NCBI RefSeq assembly: GCF_008297975.1
Contig: NZ_VLNY01000027.1
Coordinates: forward strand, 1 to 40,688
DNA: 40,688 bases
Direction of reading: 5' to 3'
From: Antrihabitans cavernicola
GTDB lineage: Bacteria > Actinomycetota > Actinomycetes > Mycobacteriales > Mycobacteriaceae
Of this stretch, positions 13,601 to 20,796 are shown one piece after another. The stretch's first letter is position 1. Every line of letters starts with the position of its first letter. The position numbers were made by a program, and so were the translations under genes. The notes beneath the pieces were generated by a model. The model was not told the DNA's origin. It ran no database searches and saw only the letters and a program-made list of their open reading frames with translations.

Positions 13601-14565
13601 GGCTCGGCGATGACCAGTCGGGCACCGATTTGGAAGGGCCAGAACAGTTCCCACACCGACACGTCGAAGGTGACCGGGGTTTTCTGCAGCATCGCATCGG
13701 CTGCGGTCAACCCGTATTCCTGCTGAATCCACAACAGCTGGTTCACGACGGCGCCATGGGTCAACGCGACACCCTTGGGTCGGCCGGTGGACCCCGACGT
13801 GAAGATCACGTACGCGCAGTTGGCAGGTGTCAGCCCGCGCAGTCGTTCCTGGTCGGTGATCGTCGCGTCGGAGTTGATACCGGCGTCCACCACATCGACG
13901 GCGACCGTGGCTGTACCGGCAGGCAGCTCGAAGCCGTCGCGCTCGGTTACCAGCACACAGACCGGCTGGGCGACGTCGAGGATGTAGGCGGTGCGGTCCA
14001 TCGGGTGATCGGGATCGAGCGGCACGTACGCGCCGCCCGCCTTGATCACCGCATACAGGCCGACAAGCAGGTCGACCGACCTGCGCATGCCGACGCCGAC
14101 GAGGGACTCCGCGCCGACACCGAGGCCGATCAAATGGCGTGCCAACCGGTTTGCGCGTGCGTCGAACTGCCGATAGGTCAGGGCGATGCCATCGCAGACG
14201 ATCGCCACCGCGTCGGGTGTCCGCGCTACCTGTTCCTCGAAGAGCGATACCAGCGTCCGAACGTCCTCGGTGCCCGCCGCATCGCCCGCACGCGAGCGGA
14301 CGTCGATCAAAATCCGCTGAATCCGGTCGGCCACCTCTGCGGGACTACCCTGCGCGATCGTCGGAGCCAACATCGTGACCGCCGACGAGATCGCGGCATC
14401 GCCGTCGAGCCCTTGCATCTGCAGGATCGGTCGCAACTGGACCACCCGACCGTGCAGTTGCGCGAACGTCGCCGAGACGTCGTCGACGGCGAACGCCAAC
14501 AGCTCCGGCGACACGTCAGCCGCATGCTCCAGCAGATCAGTGAGGCTGGGCGCGGCACCTGTCAT
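1..14565 (-). CDS. Giant modular nonribosomal peptide synthetase, C-terminal part beyond the window
   Basis: This gene builds a peptide on carrier proteins in the cytoplasm. From the ATG at 14565 the minus strand stays open for 4855 codons to base 1, where it is cut in the N-terminal subdomain of a fifth adenylation (A) domain. The visible order is A-T, C-A-T, C-A-T-E, C-A-T, C-A(partial). A domains show FTSGSTG-type A3 motifs and YGPTE; carrier domains show GGNSL (three) or GGDSI (one, before the epimerase); condensation domains show HHxxxDG. There is no loading C domain, so module 1 probably starts the chain. An in-frame GTG at 14577 is the only alternative start before a stop codon at 14590-14592, and no strong ribosome site is visible for either. 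No thioesterase, MbtH-like protein or export gene is in view. The NRPS assignment is certain; the product is unknown. Confidence 0.97.
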   Translation of the reverse strand, partial: MTGAAPSLTDLLEHAADVSPELLAFAVDDVSATFAQLHGRVVQLRPILQMQGLDGDAAISSAVTMLAPTIAQGSPAEVADRIQRILIDVRSRAGDAAGTEDVRTLVSLFEEQVARTPDAVAIVCDGIALTYRQFDARANRLARHLIGLGVGAESLVGVGMRRSVDLLVGLYAVIKAGGAYVPLDPDHPMDRTAYILDVAQPVCVLVTERDGFELPAGTATVAVDVVDAGINSDATITDQERLRGLTPANCAYVIFTSGSTGRPKGVALTHGAVVNQLLWIQQEYGLTAADAMLQKTPVTFDVSVWELFWPFQIGARLVIAEPDRHADADYLAQTIEAESITVATFVPTMLTAFVSEPGIRIAESLDSVLAIGEALPASTAEQLRSLSSARLHNLYGPTEAAVSATFHEAVPNDTASVPIGLPVANTRAFVLDSRLRPVPPGVAGELYLSGVQLARGYVTRPELTSDRFVANPFGEPGERMYRTGDLVLWSGKSGAGPLGELEYLGRTDFQVKVRGLRIELGEIEAALTEHDAVARSVVIVREDKPGQQQLVAYVVPSNGSIDTAELAAHAGRTLPAYMVPAAVLVLDRLPLNSSGKLDRNALPQPVYEARTFTAPTNPVEEIVAESFSAVLGIDRAGVDDDFFELGGNSLMATQLVARLGVALGSRVTVRELFEAPTVGALAARVETDVTHVRTVPLVPQVRPERIPLSLAQQRMWFLNQFDIESAVNNLPVVLRLSGEIDVDALQAAVGDVIERHESLRTVFPVDDGDAYQVIVPAAHVIPDLTPIEVDESEIATRVHDIVSAGFDVTADVPLRAQLLASGPVREIQGPGTRLHAQFVLVFVVHHISGDGWSMGPLTRDVMAAYSARCSGAAPSWTPLPVQYADYSLWQRAVLGSEDDPESIVSQQITYWQTALADLPDELNLPSDRPRPAVQSFAGGNVEFQIAADLHRSLSDLARDQGATLFMVMHSALAVFLARMSGTDDIAIGTPVAGRGERALDDMIGMFVNTLVLRSHIDGGALFADVVRQTRDANLEAFGHADVPFERLVDALNPERSTARHPLFQVALSFANLAPSSLTLPELTVDGVDAEVTSAKFDLALTLTENVDVGGIAAELAYARDLFDQSTVESFADRFTRLLRSIVTGAGTPIGDLALLDEVEYRTLTHVHGSAASTRTLLVDCFARGALRNPDKTAVRYQDRSITYRELDEASSRLARLLIQRGVGPETFVALAFPRSYQMVLAVWAVAKTGGAYVPIDPTLPDARIRYMLSDSAAIIGITTSEFVEALPTDTDWLLLDDPATIDAAAVQDNSPVPDSERLLPLRPRHAAYMIYTSGSTGMPKGVLLTHSGLGPLVDIATDLYHLTAAARFLHICSPSFDPSILEWCATFYAGATLVIVPASIIGGPDLADLMKSERVTHTVMTPAVLSTMAPDGMSDLKLISAGGDVTTPELVAKWAPGRRYINGYGPTETTIISTFARLAPGDTVTIGSPVRGTSALVLDTRMRPVPPGVAGELYLAGDALARGYRDRPDLTAASFVADPYGEPGERLYRTGDVVRWNAHGELVFAGRSDFQVKVRGFRIELGEIDAVIGAHPDVDFVLTMGRESAAGVTMLVSYVRPAAGAAIDVEQLTDFAAEALASHMVPAAIVVLDEVPLTPVGKLDRKALPLPVFDVAVFRAPTNSVEEVVAEVFADVLGIEQVGLDDDFFALGGNSLVATRVVARIGAALGVRLPVRALFDAPTVEALAARSEMRTGATVLPTLTARPRPDRIPLSMAQQRMWFLNRFDTESAVNNVPAAIRLSGALDLAALRLALGDVVARHETLRTRYPEHDGVASQIVLPARQQLPELTPIQVAESDLADVVAETISLGFDVAVEVPWRITLFQLGAAEFVLVSVVHHIAADGWSMGPLTRDVMLAYAARAAGGAPEWAPLAVQYADYALWQREMLGSEADPDSLLSQQLKFWSENLADIPDQLDLPADRQRPAVASGRGATYSFDIAAETYSRLDAVARDRDATLFMVAHAAFAVLISRLTGSADVVIGTPVAGRGDADLDDLIGMFVNTLALRTRQDPSASFADVLAAARETDLQAFAHAEVPFERLVEVIDPERSQGRHPIFQSVLSFENLPPISLELSGLTASGVDLAIDTAKFDLLLTLREDGAAEFTYATDLFDRATVSGFADRFLLILEAIVADADVPIGDIELLDDAERRRLVPRRGAPAQTPRVLPDLLASAAENGAATALISGSAEVTYRELDSRSNQLAHSLIRRGVGPEDLIAVAVPRSVEAVVAVWAVTKAGAAFVPVDPSYPADRITHMITDSGAVLGLSVAAVRETLPDNVEWLGIDDLEETTEAITDAMRVRTLRTEHPAYVIYTSGSTGTPKGVIVTHAGMANFAAEQRHRYGIRASSRVLGVSSPSFDASMLELLMVVDAAATLVISPAEVFAGDALEQVIVRGRVTHAFITPSVLASMDPAHMIGTLEVLVAGGEAVSADVVARWAPGRLLFNGYGPTETTIMAAISDPLVADEPVTMGGPIRGMRAVVLDERLHPVPVGVVGELFLAGIQLARGYHARRGLTAERFVADPYGVAGERLYRTGDLVRWTADATLDYRGRSDFQVKVRGLRIELGEIEAVLAEHEAIDFAVVTADRSALAGFVVAAQGRTVDLAAVTTFLAERLPAHMVPTSITVLDAVPLTPVGKLDRKALVALPIERETTFSAPRTEDERAIAAVFADVLGVERVGIHDSFFGLGGDSILSIQLVSRASAAGVRFTPKDVFESKTVARLAQVAVRETAAPTLEEMSGAGVGAVRLTPIVRWLVGRSGAHDRFSQAVLLTLPSDADHDAVRLLIQALMDRHDMLRSALYAVNDDEWHWEVGEVGSVDAADMLAEVHLDAAPGTAAFEQAVLSEHARAAERLVPATGKLVQLVHLTSDRNDAGRVLLVIHHLAVDGVSWRILIPELVTGWSQLVAGQQISLPDVGTSMRRWAHELRNVATDRIGERDLWRQIVDAPDALLGTRVLDPTVDLESTADRVRLTLSTELTSRLTTTVPAAFRGGVNDGLLAGLALALAQWRRRRECTQRDAFVFVEGHGREEQIAPGADLSNTVGWFTTMFPVRLDALALGASIGDVVKHAKESLLALPDKGIGYGLLRYLDTDSHLGGFADPQISFNYLGRAGSVDAGEGAWLPAPETIAFGGGNDEDLALSAVIGINAIVGGAADGERLAAEFLFAPGILDRSAVQELADLWADALDSIGRYAVDVVDAGLTPSDVAAQGIRQTDVDHIATRYPTVTDIWPLSPLQYGLYFHAELSGGDLDVYTAQTSLHFSGEVDESRLRRSADLLVRRHPNLGAAFLHAADGSPYQVISTDVDVPWNALDFHDLRPDDARAELDRVLAADRRAPFDMAAPPLIRFTYVQMPADASVLIVNNHHILLDGWSMPLVQRELMTLYATANSDVDLPPSRPYVDYLSWVQSQNSAFSRQAWRTVLQDAEPTLIARAATGDSRFPVDLSVELDEESTRRLTERLGALDITMSTATQLAWAIMLATVTGRDHVVFGETVSGRPALLAGVESMVGLFINTVPVAAHVDPSATLAQALAALQADKSQVLDHHYLGLSDIVGESDTTGALFDTLTVFESYPVDPVGIGVEVDRAGLRVTGIDGVDATHYPLMLQSQLDSRLQLRIRYQPDSVDPGTAALFARGLRTILATIADDSTVLTREIDLLDAAERQTVLVEHNRTAHSVDGTQTLVELFDEQAAATPDSTAVRYGVEVLTYSEFASRVRRLARYLIGSGVGPESRVAVAIPRSTELVVAIHAVLAAGGAYVPIDPEHPADRIAHVLATARPVCVIGVGDVQVPADIDVVDLSALDVSSYDDAALTDVDRLGALRSDNTAYVLFTSGSTGRPKGVVVSHAAVVNQIRWITARFDMNADDVVLVKTPATFDVSVWELFGALSVGASIVVVTPDGHRDPAYLAEVIAAHGVTLTSFVPSMLSVFAESAEQHAVSSLRALAVAGEALTSDVVAAFRSISGAAVHNLYGPTEVTVHSTATRVAEELGAAVSIGSPVWNTQAYVLDSRLRPVPIGVAGELYLAGRQLAYGYESRGALTADRFVANPFGDAGDRLYRTGDVVTRRTSGELDYLGRSDFQVKLRGQRIELGEIEAALDRLPAIRRSVVVVRSDDRVGDQLVAYVVVDGDFDGEVDTARVRTDLSSTLPTYMVPAAVVVLERLPLNSAGKLDRKALPDPVIEQRRFRPPATAVEEVVAAVYADVLGVDQAGRDDDFFTLGGNSLTATQVAARLGNALDASISVRTLFQAPTVRELAAAVEPQKGEGARAPLEPMVRPELIPLSSAQRRMWFLNRFDTSSAASNIPFALRLSGTLNADALAAALADVVDRHETLRTTYPDVDGIGHQSIAERGSVTTQLQRVNVDPGESTDWITEFARRGFDVATDVPLRAALLRISPTEHVLALVVHHIAADGASIAPLATDLVTAYSARLRGYAPDWTPLSVQYADYTLWQREWLGAETDPDSIAAQQLDYWSDTLCGLPERVELPIDRPRPPTATSAGGLVEFTVDADLRGALEAVAQEHDATLFMVLHTALAVLTARLANTDDVAIGTPVAGRGDAALDTLIGMFVNTVVLRTEIDGAATFSDLLATVRERDIAAFGNSDVPFERLVEVLDPVRSPAHHPLFQVSLVFQNLAQALLDVAGLSFDTVRLDGAIARFDLELTISPLDGAGLAAGFTYAADLFDEQTVERFARQYVMLLRALVADAQTPVGDANLLDASERNRVVTEWNATEHPVGRLTLPELLSAPSDPDAVAITFEGMSLTYGDFSDRVNRLARRLIADGVGPESLVAVAMRRSLDLVVG
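1640..4789 (-). other. NRPS module 4: DCL-type C, A4, T4
   Basis: The C domain (about 3430-4760) starts [13 protein letters not shown] and has [13 protein letters not shown] at about 4287-4320, the pattern of DCL domains that accept a D-residue donor, which fits the epimerase just before it. A4 (about 1880-3400) has pocket D-V-W-S-A-A-L-V-H plus lysine by eye, of the same D-V-W..L-V class as A1. The carrier GGNSL is at about 1735-1750. Confidence 0.87.
4790..9299 (-). other. NRPS module 3: C, A3, T3, epimerase
   Basis: An LCL-type C domain (HHIAADG at about 8860-8885) is followed by A3 (about 6480-7960) with pocket D-A-L-F-L-A-G-I-M plus lysine, again hydrophobic and loosely like valine-type codes. 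The carrier has GGDSI (about 6330-6345), the variant typical of carriers that feed an epimerase. The next domain (about 4850-6180) has [10 protein letters not shown] near 5740-5765 and FNYLGR, both epimerase marks, so this residue is predicted to be delivered in the D form. Confidence 0.88.
9300..12479 (-). other. NRPS module 2: C, A2, T2
   Basis: The C domain (about 11215-12470) opens with [15 protein letters not shown] and has HHISGDG near 12015-12035, the pattern of LCL condensation domains that join two L-residues. A2 (about 9610-11130) carries SPSFDPS and INGYGPTET. By eye its pocket is D-P-L-V-I-A-G-I-I plus lysine, a hydrophobic pocket with a rare proline at the second position. The carrier core GGNSL is at about 9430-9450. 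Confidence 0.88.
12480..14565 (-). other. NRPS module 1: vestigial N-terminus, A1, T1
   Basis: Residues 1-85 look like the first part of an A domain ([20 protein letters not shown], then a break), followed by a fresh complete A domain from about residue 95 ([15 protein letters not shown]). Aligned by eye to the GrsA pocket, A1 reads D-V-W-T-L-I-L-V-S plus the A10 lysine. The D-V-W..L-V frame is shared with serine-type codes but the other positions differ, so no substrate is assigned. The carrier serine lies in GGNSL near 12626. With no C domain ahead of it this is most likely the initiation module. Confidence 0.88.
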
Positions 14566-14790
14566 CGACTCAGGCACACGACACCGATGTCACTGACGAC
14601 CAACTCCGTTCGACGATATGGACAAACCCGGCACACCTCACAGTTGGGGGCTCGAGACCACCGTCCACCGTACTTCGGCGACGATCCTCTCGGCTCGAAC
14701 CAGGCCGGACCCCCTGAAGTCCGTATCCCAAAGTAGTAGCGCCGACCAGGCCCGGCCACCCCCAAAAAGCAACGGCAGCCGGGCCCGGTT
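14566..14790. other. Intergenic stretch between rtcB and the NRPS gene
   Basis: These 225 bases hold the NRPS leader. A CCGGGCCCGG palindrome with a T5 run 13 bases later on the minus strand (14761-14790) lies just after the rtcB stop and may be a weak terminator, but the stem has no proper loop. I see no clear -10/-35 pair and no RNA gene. Confidence 0.4.
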
Positions 14791-15978
14791 TCACCCCTTC
14801 ACGCACACGACCTGACGCAGCTTCGCCACGACCTCGACCAGGTCGGCCTGGGCTGCGATGACGCTGTCGATATCCTTGTAGGCACCGGGAATCTCGTCGA
14901 CAACGCCGGCGTCCTTGCGGGACTCCACGCCCATGGTCTGCGCGACCAGGTCGTCGACCGTGTACAGCTTCTTCGCCTTGGTCCTGCTCATGCGCCTGCC
15001 CGCACCGTGCGATGCCGACTGAAACGACTGCGCCGAACCCAGACCACGAACCACATACGACCCCGTGCCCATCGACCCCGGAATCAACCCCAGATCGCCC
15101 CGACCGGCGCGGATGGCACCCTTCCGGGTTACGAGCATCTGCTCGCCGTCGATCGTCTCCTCCGCCACGTAGTTGTGATGGCAGGAGATTGGCTCGTCGA
15201 AGGCGACACCGCGCTCGGCGAACGACTCGGCGAACGCCCGCATCACCAGCGCGACCATCACCGCCCTGTTGCGCGCGGCGTACTCCTGCGCCCAGGTGAG
15301 ATCACGCCGGTACGCGTCCATCTGCGGCGTTCCCGCGAGAAACACGGCTAGATCGCGATCGACGAGGCCCTGGTTGTGCGCGAGGCCCTTCGCGATCGAG
15401 ATGTGCCGCTCGGCGAGTTCCTTGCCGATGTTCCGCGACCCCGAGTGCAGCATCAACCACACCCGATCGTCGTCGGCGAGACACACCTCGATGAAGTGGT
15501 TGCCACCGCCGAGTGTGCCCACCTGTCGCATCGCCCGCGACTCCCGCTTATGAACGGCGGGATCAAGCGCGTCGAACCCACGCCAGAACTCGTTCCAGCC
15601 CTTTCCAAGACCCAGCAAGCCGACGTCGACGGCAGCGTCGTGCATCGAGAATCCGACCGGCACCGCAGCCTCGATGCGATCACGGATAGGCCGTAGGTCG
15701 TCCGGCAGATCGGACGCCGTCACATCGGTGCGCACCGCTGTCATGCCGCAGCCGATATCGACACCTACCGCAGCAGGCGCGACGGCCTGGCGCATGGCGA
15801 TGACCGAACCGACCGTCGCACCCTTACCCAGGTGCACGTCCGGCAGCACGCGCACGCCGTGCACCCACGGCAGCGACGCGATGTTGCGCAACTGCCGCAG
15901 CGCCGCCTCTTCGATCGTCGACTCGTCCGCCCACATCAATGTCGACGCGGCTGCACCTGACAACTCCACCGGAAACAT
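14791..15978 (-). CDS. rtcB: RtcB-family RNA ligase
   Basis: RtcB joins RNA ends bearing 2',3'-cyclic phosphate or 3'-phosphate to 5'-OH ends, using GTP and Mn, in tRNA splicing or repair. The 395-residue protein has the family hallmarks: DIGCGM (metal cysteine), GGGNHFIE, HSGSRNIG, a CHHNY metal-histidine segment and SHGAGR with the histidine that becomes guanylylated. The chosen start (MFPVELSG) follows a GAAGGGAAG ribosome site. A longer frame from 16032 would begin inside a terminator hairpin and is rejected. No archease gene is beside it. Only about 30 bases separate the gene from the upstream terminator, leaving no room for a separate promoter, so expression probably depends on read-through. 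Confidence 0.95.
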   Translation of the reverse strand: MFPVELSGAAASTLMWADESTIEEAALRQLRNIASLPWVHGVRVLPDVHLGKGATVGSVIAMRQAVAPAAVGVDIGCGMTAVRTDVTASDLPDDLRPIRDRIEAAVPVGFSMHDAAVDVGLLGLGKGWNEFWRGFDALDPAVHKRESRAMRQVGTLGGGNHFIEVCLADDDRVWLMLHSGSRNIGKELAERHISIAKGLAHNQGLVDRDLAVFLAGTPQMDAYRRDLTWAQEYAARNRAVMVALVMRAFAESFAERGVAFDEPISCHHNYVAEETIDGEQMLVTRKGAIRAGRGDLGLIPGSMGTGSYVVRGLGSAQSFQSASHGAGRRMSRTKAKKLYTVDDLVAQTMGVESRKDAGVVDEIPGAYKDIDSVIAAQADLVEVVAKLRQVVCVKG

Positions 15979-16014
15979 CCGGCTCACTTCCCTTCTCTCG
16001 ATTCGGTCGACAAC

Positions 16015-16045
16015 AAAAAACACCCCCGGCATAACGCCGGGGGTG
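16015..16045 (-). terminator. Strong intrinsic terminator or attenuator ahead of rtcB
   Basis: A perfect 10-bp stem (CACCCCCGGC with GCCGGGGGTG, 5-base loop) is followed directly on the minus strand by six T residues. It stops transcripts coming from the MarR/membrane-protein side. It ends 36 bases before the rtcB ATG. Confidence 0.9.
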
Positions 16046-16067
16046 CCTCCAGAATGGAACGAAGTCG

Positions 16068-16154
16068 TCAGACCTCAATACGACGACGGAGACACGGCTG
16101 ACCGGCGCGAGGCAGTCTGCGATACGTGCTCGGTTGTTTCCGAAACTCGATCAT
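16068..16154 (-). CDS. Arg-rich 28-residue ORF, possible leader peptide of rtcB
   Basis: An ATG at 16154 sits 7 bases after GGGAG and opens a 28-codon frame starting MIEFRKQPSTYRRLPRAG and ending RRRIEV. Seven of 28 residues are arginine, with RR and RRR runs. The stop codon lies 23 bases before the terminator stem. A CGCCGG segment inside the ORF (16102-16107) could pair with the 5' arm of the terminator (16035-16040), which would be needed for an antiterminator, though six pairs is short. Position and ribosome site suggest a leader peptide; it might equally be a small orphan gene or chance. Confidence 0.45.
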   Translation of the reverse strand: MIEFRKQPSTYRRLPRAGQPCLRRRIEV

Positions 16155-16200
16155 CGTTGTCTCCCTATCCTTCTCGTGTCCGGCACATTCGCTGTCGGGG

Positions 16201-16842
16201 CTACACGTTACGCACGTCCGACGGGTCCGGCGAGTGATTTACGAGGTCGTGCTGTACCTGCCACCTGTGTGCACGGTATTGAGTCCAGCCGATCAGGCTG
16301 AACAGCGTTCCGGGGCTGAGGATGCTCGTTGCCACCACAGCCACGGTGAGTGGCAACGAGTAGACAAGCGCGACGCCGGCGATACCCTCGCCGATCAGCC
16401 CGACCGCCCACACCGCGCTCATCCGTCGATGAAGGGAGCGAAAGCTGGGTTCCCGCGCCCAATTGTCGTCGAATTCCGCAGGCCGCCCGGCAATGTCACG
16501 TCGGATGCGCGCAATCAGCGGGCGTTGCCACAGCAGCGACACCGCCGCAACCAGACCGATCGATCCGGTGATCGCGAAGTCCTTCGCCAACTCGAGTTGT
16601 GGATCGCCGGTGATGACGGCGACCGCGATATCGAGGGCGAATCGGAGCAGGACCATCAATCCGAGCGTGGTGAGCTCCCGCGTCCGGAGGTAGCCGATCG
16701 CCAGCACCACAACCGACGTCGCGGCCGCACCGACCAAAGCCCATACCGGCTGCCACCCGATCGCGTGCAGCAGCAGATACACCGCGACGGGGATTATCAC
16801 GTTCTCTGTCACGGTCCACGCGACGCGGACTGCGCCGTTCAT
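16201..16842 (-). CDS. VC0807-like multi-pass membrane protein
   Basis: A 213-residue protein with about five or six hydrophobic segments (for example IIPVAVYLLLHAI, ALVGAAATSVVVLAIGYL, FAITGSIGLVAAVSLLW, SLPLTVAVVATSILS). The layout and the PLIARIRRD stretch resemble the VC0807 family, whose function is not known. Its ATG overlaps the MarR stop as ATGA, so the two are translationally coupled and the regulator probably controls it. A much longer frame from 17271 overlaps the MarR gene in another frame and is not used. Confidence 0.8.
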   Translation of the reverse strand: MNGAVRVAWTVTENVIIPVAVYLLLHAIGWQPVWALVGAAATSVVVLAIGYLRTRELTTLGLMVLLRFALDIAVAVITGDPQLELAKDFAITGSIGLVAAVSLLWQRPLIARIRRDIAGRPAEFDDNWAREPSFRSLHRRMSAVWAVGLIGEGIAGVALVYSLPLTVAVVATSILSPGTLFSLIGWTQYRAHRWQVQHDLVNHSPDPSDVRNV

Positions 16843-17285
16843 GTCTGGCGAGACCCAATGAGCTTGTGCAGCAATGCATTCAATGTCGCAGCCTCGTCGG
16901 CCGACATACCGAGTGCGGACGGTTGATTGAAGGCGCGAACCGAATCTCCTGCCGACGCCAAAGTGCGTCGTCCTTGATCGGTGAGCGTGACGGGCACCGG
17001 TCGACCCCGCCCCCCTGGCCCATGCCGCTCCAGCAGACCGCGCTCCACCAGCGTGCCGATCAGCTCGCCCATGCTCTGCGGCCTGATCAGCACCCGCCTG
17101 GCCAGCTGGGATTGAGTCAGACCCGGTGTCGCAGCCAGTTGCGCAAGCACTCCGAACTGGACCGGAGTGAGACGATGCTCCGCGAAGATCTCGCCAAAAC
17201 CTTGCGCCACAGCGTGATAGGCCTGAACCAATGTCCAGGCCGGCAGCGCGGCCAGGTCGTCGGTGGACCATTCGACATCGGGCAC
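16839..17285 (-). CDS. MarR-family transcriptional regulator
   Basis: A 148-residue MarR-type winged-helix protein: LTPVQFGVLAQLA, then the recognition region LTQSQLARRVLIRPQSM, the wing (HGPGGRGRPVPVTLTDQG) and a C-terminal dimer helix. The GTG start has GGAG two bases ahead and is the only start before an in-frame stop. It is divergent from the FAD monooxygenase, with palindromes in the 72-bp gap, so it is probably an autorepressor that also controls the monooxygenase. The ligand is unknown. Confidence 0.93.
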   Translation of the reverse strand: MPDVEWSTDDLAALPAWTLVQAYHAVAQGFGEIFAEHRLTPVQFGVLAQLAATPGLTQSQLARRVLIRPQSMGELIGTLVERGLLERHGPGGRGRPVPVTLTDQGRRTLASAGDSVRAFNQPSALGMSADEAATLNALLHKLIGSRQT

Positions 17286-17295
17286 AACTCCAAAG

Positions 17296-17327
17296 TATCA
17301 GGTACCTTATTAAATTGCAGGTCCCTG
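17296..17327. promoter_or_regulatory. Paired MarR operator candidates
   Basis: TATCAGGTACCTTATT (17296-17311) contains the perfect palindrome AGGTACCT, and CAGGTCCCTG (17318-17327) repeats CAGGTNCCT about 19 bases away, roughly two helical turns. Both lie between the divergent MarR and monooxygenase starts. Confidence 0.6.
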
Positions 17328-17357
17328 AAACTCAGCGTCGACAGAATCGGTTGTTTC

Positions 17358-18563
17358 ATGAAGGTGATCGTCATCGGAGCCGGGATCGGCGGCCTCACGC
17401 TCGCGCACATCCTGCGCGGATTCGGAGTCGATGTTCGTGTCTACGACCGCGACGCGCACGTCGACGACACCGGGGGCTACCGACTGCATCTGAACTCAGC
17501 GGCGACGGACGTCCTGCGTCGTCGCCTGTCACCCGAGGCTTTTCGCGCACTGCAGGCCAGCGCGTCGGGCCCGGAGATGTTCCGGCAGTTCACGTTTCTC
17601 GATCAAGGCATGCGGCCGCTCATGCGCATTCCACGCAACGAGACCGACGACGGGATGCTGATCGGCCGCATTCCACTGCGCAAGATCCTCGCGTTCGAAC
17701 TCGGCGAAGAACTACATTTCGGACGCGAGTACACCCGGTTCACCACTGAGGACGACGCGACGATCACCGCACATTTCGCCGACGACAGTGCCGAGAACGC
17801 GAACGTCCTGGTCGGCGCCGACGGCGCCCGATCCCTCGTCGCCGAAGCCCTCGCCGACGGGCCGACGGCAAACGAACTGCACGTGTTCGGACTGGCCGGT
17901 CGCACTCCCATCACCGATCGCAGTCTGCTCCCGTCGGCCCTCGGTTCCGGTCCGGCGTTCGCGATCGGCCCGAAGGGTCTCGCCGTGTTTCTGTCCTTCC
18001 ACGATCCGCGCACGTCGGTCGTCGACCCGACCACGTGCTCGGAGGTACCCGCGCATCGCGAGGAGCCGTACCTGCTGTGGGGTGCCGTTCTCGACGAAAA
18101 GCTCAGCAGTACAGGCGATCTGCACAGCCACGCCATCGACAGGTTCGCCGGATGGTCCCCACAGCTGCGCCGACTGATCGACGACGCCGACCCGGAATCC
18201 ATCACGTCGTTCCCCTACCTTGCGAGCGACCCGGACAATCTTCTCCCCTGGCGACCGGGACCGGTCACTGCGCTCGGCGATGCGGTGCACGCGATGCCGC
18301 CCACCGGCGGCCGCGGAGCCGCCACCGCGATCCTCGATGCCGAGCACCTCGGCGTGCAGCTCGCGATCGCGGCGAAGGGCACCACCACCCTCGACGCAGC
18401 CTTGCGCGAGTATCACCGAATCGTCGTCCCGTACGCCGCCGACGCGATCCGCGATTCGCTACAGCCCCTGAAATGGCGGAGCCGACTCGACAATCCGGTC
18501 AGCTATCAGGTGGTCCGCCGCCTACTGCCGATTGCTGATCGGGTCTTACGAATCGTCGACTGA
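17358..18563 (+). CDS. FAD-dependent aromatic-type monooxygenase
   Basis: A 401-residue class A flavoprotein monooxygenase. It has an N-terminal GxGxxG Rossmann motif (VIGAGIGGLTLAHIL), the VLVGADGARS motif (DG-type FAD/NAD contact) and the second FAD motif near the C-terminus (ALGDAVHAMPPTGGRGAA). It is related to the TetX/salicylate hydroxylase group that hydroxylates aromatic or polyketide compounds with NAD(P)H and O2. The start codon has no good ribosome site, so the message may be leaderless. Control by the divergent MarR protein is likely and would fit resistance to, or breakdown of, an aromatic compound. Confidence 0.92.
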   Translation: MKVIVIGAGIGGLTLAHILRGFGVDVRVYDRDAHVDDTGGYRLHLNSAATDVLRRRLSPEAFRALQASASGPEMFRQFTFLDQGMRPLMRIPRNETDDGMLIGRIPLRKILAFELGEELHFGREYTRFTTEDDATITAHFADDSAENANVLVGADGARSLVAEALADGPTANELHVFGLAGRTPITDRSLLPSALGSGPAFAIGPKGLAVFLSFHDPRTSVVDPTTCSEVPAHREEPYLLWGAVLDEKLSSTGDLHSHAIDRFAGWSPQLRRLIDDADPESITSFPYLASDPDNLLPWRPGPVTALGDAVHAMPPTGGRGAATAILDAEHLGVQLAIAAKGTTTLDAALREYHRIVVPYAADAIRDSLQPLKWRSRLDNPVSYQVVRRLLPIADRVLRIVD

Positions 18564-18803
18564 TCACGTCGCATCGCCGCTCTCCGGACGACCTGCCGAT
18601 TCGCTCTGCCCGTTGCGATTTCGCTCATGTCGGTTGTCTCGGACCTCTCCAGAGACATCCGGCTCCGTTGTCGGCAGCGGGATCGGAACGGCGGCGTCCT
18701 GCTCGTCGCGTGTCCAACGACGCACCGGCGTGCCGTCCTGGTCGGGAGAGCACGCCGGTTCCCCGCCGTTGGCGATATTTCCGCTCGAATCATCGGTGCT
18801 CAT
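18564..18803 (-). CDS. Small hydrophilic protein of unknown function
   Basis: A 79-residue ORF (MSTDDSSGNIANGGEP...) with a clear GGGAG ribosome site 8 bases before the ATG. It is almost free of hydrophobic residues and rich in D, E, S, R, N, G and P, so probably disordered, with a single cysteine. It begins 14 bases after the protease gene on the same strand and its stop abuts the monooxygenase stop, so it is probably the second gene of a protease operon. A role as partner or inhibitor of the protease is only a guess from position. Confidence 0.6.
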   Translation of the reverse strand: MSTDDSSGNIANGGEPACSPDQDGTPVRRWTRDEQDAAVPIPLPTTEPDVSGEVRDNRHERNRNGQSESAGRPESGDAT

Positions 18804-18817
18804 AAGCCGTCTCCCGA

Positions 18818-19807
18818 CTACGAGCCTACCGCCCACACTTTGAGCGAATGGGCGTTGTCACCGAAGTAGGGACTGTAGATCTCGAGCGGTTGACCGTTGA
18901 TCGAGTAGCTGTTTTCGCCGTTGACGTAGTTCGTGGAGCCGAAGCCCAGCGCCCACGGGCCGCCACTGCACCCACCGGTCATGCTGCAGCCGATTCCGAC
19001 CGTTGCGGGAGATCCGGGGACGGAGCCGTCGTTCGCGTACGCCGCCGTGTCCTGAAACATGCGCTGACCGTTGAAGGGCGCAGCCGCCGGGTAGCCGAGC
19101 GAGGTCCACACCTGATTACGATCGAAATTCCAGGCGAAGCCGAGCCAGCCGACCGTCTGACTGAGGGTCCTGCCGTTCAGCGGATCCGCGATCCCGGCAC
19201 CCATGTCCTCGTACAGACCACCCGGGTTGCCGTGCTGGTACCACGCGAGGCGCGTCGAAAGCTGGCGAACGGCGAACTGCCCGTACGGTGCAGCGCCGTC
19301 CTTGTATCCGGGCACGAAGACCATGTTGGTGGACCACCCGGTGGGCTTGTTGTCACCCGCGTGGACGACGTGGCCTGCCGTCCAGATTGCGTTGTTACCG
19401 ATGGATGCCGCGGAGGCCACCCAGCTGCCACCGTTCTGATTGAAGAACACCTTCCCCACGGTGCAATAGGGATACGTGGTGTAGGGCACCAGCACCTCGT
19501 GCTGATTGAACGGCGGCGGATAGCTGTGGCCGGCAGTCGGTTTGGCGTCGGCGATACCGGCCGACGACCCAGGCTCGCCGCCCGCGCTGGTGCTGCCTGA
19601 CTGCGATGCCGAGTCCAGTTGCTGTTGCAGAAACTCCTCGACCTGCTCTGGAGTCACGTCGGGAATGGGGTAGGGCTCCGCTGCCAGGAAGTCTTCGGTC
19701 AACCACTCGGATTGCGCGACCGCTTCTTGCACGGGCGACACGATGTTTCCGGCCGGAACGCCGACCGATCCGTTCGCGGGCTTCTTGGACTCGGGGTGTT
19801 CGGACAT
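18818..19807 (-). CDS. Trypsin-like (S1 family) serine protease without signal peptide
   Basis: A 329-residue protein whose second half is a chymotrypsin-fold protease: TAGHVVH (His146), YEDMGAGIAD (probable Asp201) and TGGCSGGPW (Ser281), with Cys274 and Cys280 near the active site. Residues 1-100 are polar, with WLTEDFLAAEPYPIPDVTPE, a short helix-forming stretch and a Gly/Ser linker. This resembles a propeptide, but there is no Sec or Tat signal. The start at 19807 follows AAGGAG. A longer frame to 20083 lacks protein-like sequence and crosses the SDR promoter, so it is rejected. The protein is either cytoplasmic, released by another route, or self-inhibited. Confidence 0.88.
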   Translation of the reverse strand: MSEHPESKKPANGSVGVPAGNIVSPVQEAVAQSEWLTEDFLAAEPYPIPDVTPEQVEEFLQQQLDSASQSGSTSAGGEPGSSAGIADAKPTAGHSYPPPFNQHEVLVPYTTYPYCTVGKVFFNQNGGSWVASAASIGNNAIWTAGHVVHAGDNKPTGWSTNMVFVPGYKDGAAPYGQFAVRQLSTRLAWYQHGNPGGLYEDMGAGIADPLNGRTLSQTVGWLGFAWNFDRNQVWTSLGYPAAAPFNGQRMFQDTAAYANDGSVPGSPATVGIGCSMTGGCSGGPWALGFGSTNYVNGENSYSINGQPLEIYSPYFGDNAHSLKVWAVGS

Positions 19808-19951
19808 GGCGATACTCCTTCGGGTATGTGGCTGATTCGGTTGGCACCGAATCGATTTCGAGCATGTCCACTGCCACCGCCGATGTCCTGAGTAACGAGC
19901 TACCCAATGTTCGTACGCAACCAGCGCCGCATACCGCGCGCAACGAGAAAT

Positions 19952-19968
19952 TGACTGATTATCAGTCA
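19952..19968. promoter_or_regulatory. TetR-type operator
   Basis: TGACTGATTATCAGTCA is a perfect 8+1+8 inverted repeat ending 18 bases before the SDR start. The SDR gene is overlapped by a TetR regulator gene, so this is most likely that regulator's own operator. It also lies in the promoter region of the divergent protease gene (start 19807). Confidence 0.85.
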
Positions 19969-19986
19969 GTATGCGAAGGTGGTCAT

Positions 19987-20796
19987 ATGGCACTCGAACT
20001 CGACGGCACACGAATCCTGCTGACCGGCGCCTCCAGCGGCATCGGCCGCGCGCTCGCGATACAACTCGCGGCGCAGGGGGCAACGCTCGCGGTTTCCGCG
20101 CGCCGCGTGGAATTGCTCGACTCCCTTGCTGATCGGATCACGGCGGACGGCCATCTCCGGCCGCACGTCCTCGTAGCAGATCTTGCGAAACCCGGTGCAG
20201 CGCAATACCTCGGTGAGCGTGCGCTCGCAGCGTTCGGCGGCAGCGTCGACATTCTGATCAACAATGCGGGCACCAGCCTGACCGGCGCTCAGACCAAGGT
20301 CAGCGATACCGCAGCCGCCCGATCGGTGTTCGAGACCAATCTGTGGTCGCCATTGGCGCTGACCGCCGCAGTGGTTCCGAGCATGCGCGCTGCCGGTCAC
20401 GGCACCATCGCCAACGTCACCTCCACTGTGCAAGCAGTGCCGATCCCCCTGCTCGGCTACTACGCGGCATCGAAATCCGCACTCGCGAAGGCAACCCAGT
20501 CGCTGCGACTCGAACTTGCCGACACCCCGATTCGCGTACTCGAAGTGGTGCCCGGCAGCACCGAGACCGCCCTGCGCGACATCGATGACCTGCCATGGAA
20601 GACAAGTCCGCCAAGGACTTTGCCGCCGATCGCACCCGAATCGATGGCAGCGGCAATCGTCAAAGCGCTCGAGCGCGGCGACACCAGGCTGGTACATCCG
20701 GCGTACTCGCGCATCCCGCTCGAACTGCCGGTCTTCGGTCGACTGGTGGCACGGTTCGCCGGTTCCAAGGTCAACACGCTCGACGCGATCCGCTGA
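19987..20796 (+). CDS. Short-chain dehydrogenase/reductase
   Basis: A 269-residue classical SDR that oxidises or reduces an alcohol/ketone with NAD(P). It has the TGASSGIG cofactor motif, the NNAG motif (ILINNAGTS), a serine in VTSTVQA and the YYAASK catalytic Tyr-Lys pair. SDRs of this size with a LRLEL..TPIRVLEVVPG segment are often involved in lipid or fatty alcohol metabolism, but the substrate cannot be read from sequence. The ATG follows AAGGTGG. It overlaps the TetR gene (TGATG) and is preceded by that regulator's probable operator. Confidence 0.93.
   Translation: MALELDGTRILLTGASSGIGRALAIQLAAQGATLAVSARRVELLDSLADRITADGHLRPHVLVADLAKPGAAQYLGERALAAFGGSVDILINNAGTSLTGAQTKVSDTAAARSVFETNLWSPLALTAAVVPSMRAAGHGTIANVTSTVQAVPIPLLGYYAASKSALAKATQSLRLELADTPIRVLEVVPGSTETALRDIDDLPWKTSPPRTLPPIAPESMAAAIVKALERGDTRLVHPAYSRIPLELPVFGRLVARFAGSKVNTLDAIR

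Noticed and set aside
1-14565. Assignment of amino acids to the NRPS modules
   Set aside because: Pocket residues were aligned by eye and match no common code closely enough.
12493-14736. A 747-codon plus-strand frame across NRPS module 1, and similar long frames at 10315-11907, 3841-5037 and 5197-6465
   Set aside because: They lie opposite the NRPS gene and have the Arg/His/Gln-rich composition of antisense shadows in high-GC DNA. No protein motif is seen.
15979-16032. An 18-codon N-terminal extension of RtcB starting at 16032
   Set aside because: Its start codon is inside the terminator stem, and the family normally begins near FPVELSG, which has its own ribosome site.
16843-17271. An N-terminal extension of the membrane protein to 17271 (356 codons)
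   Set aside because: It runs through the MarR gene in another frame, and the ATGA junction gives a better start.
19808-20083. An N-terminal extension of the serine protease that might supply a signal peptide
   Set aside because: It would cross the TetR operator and the start of the SDR gene, is Arg-rich without a hydrophobic core, and the ATG at 19807 has a strong AAGGAG.
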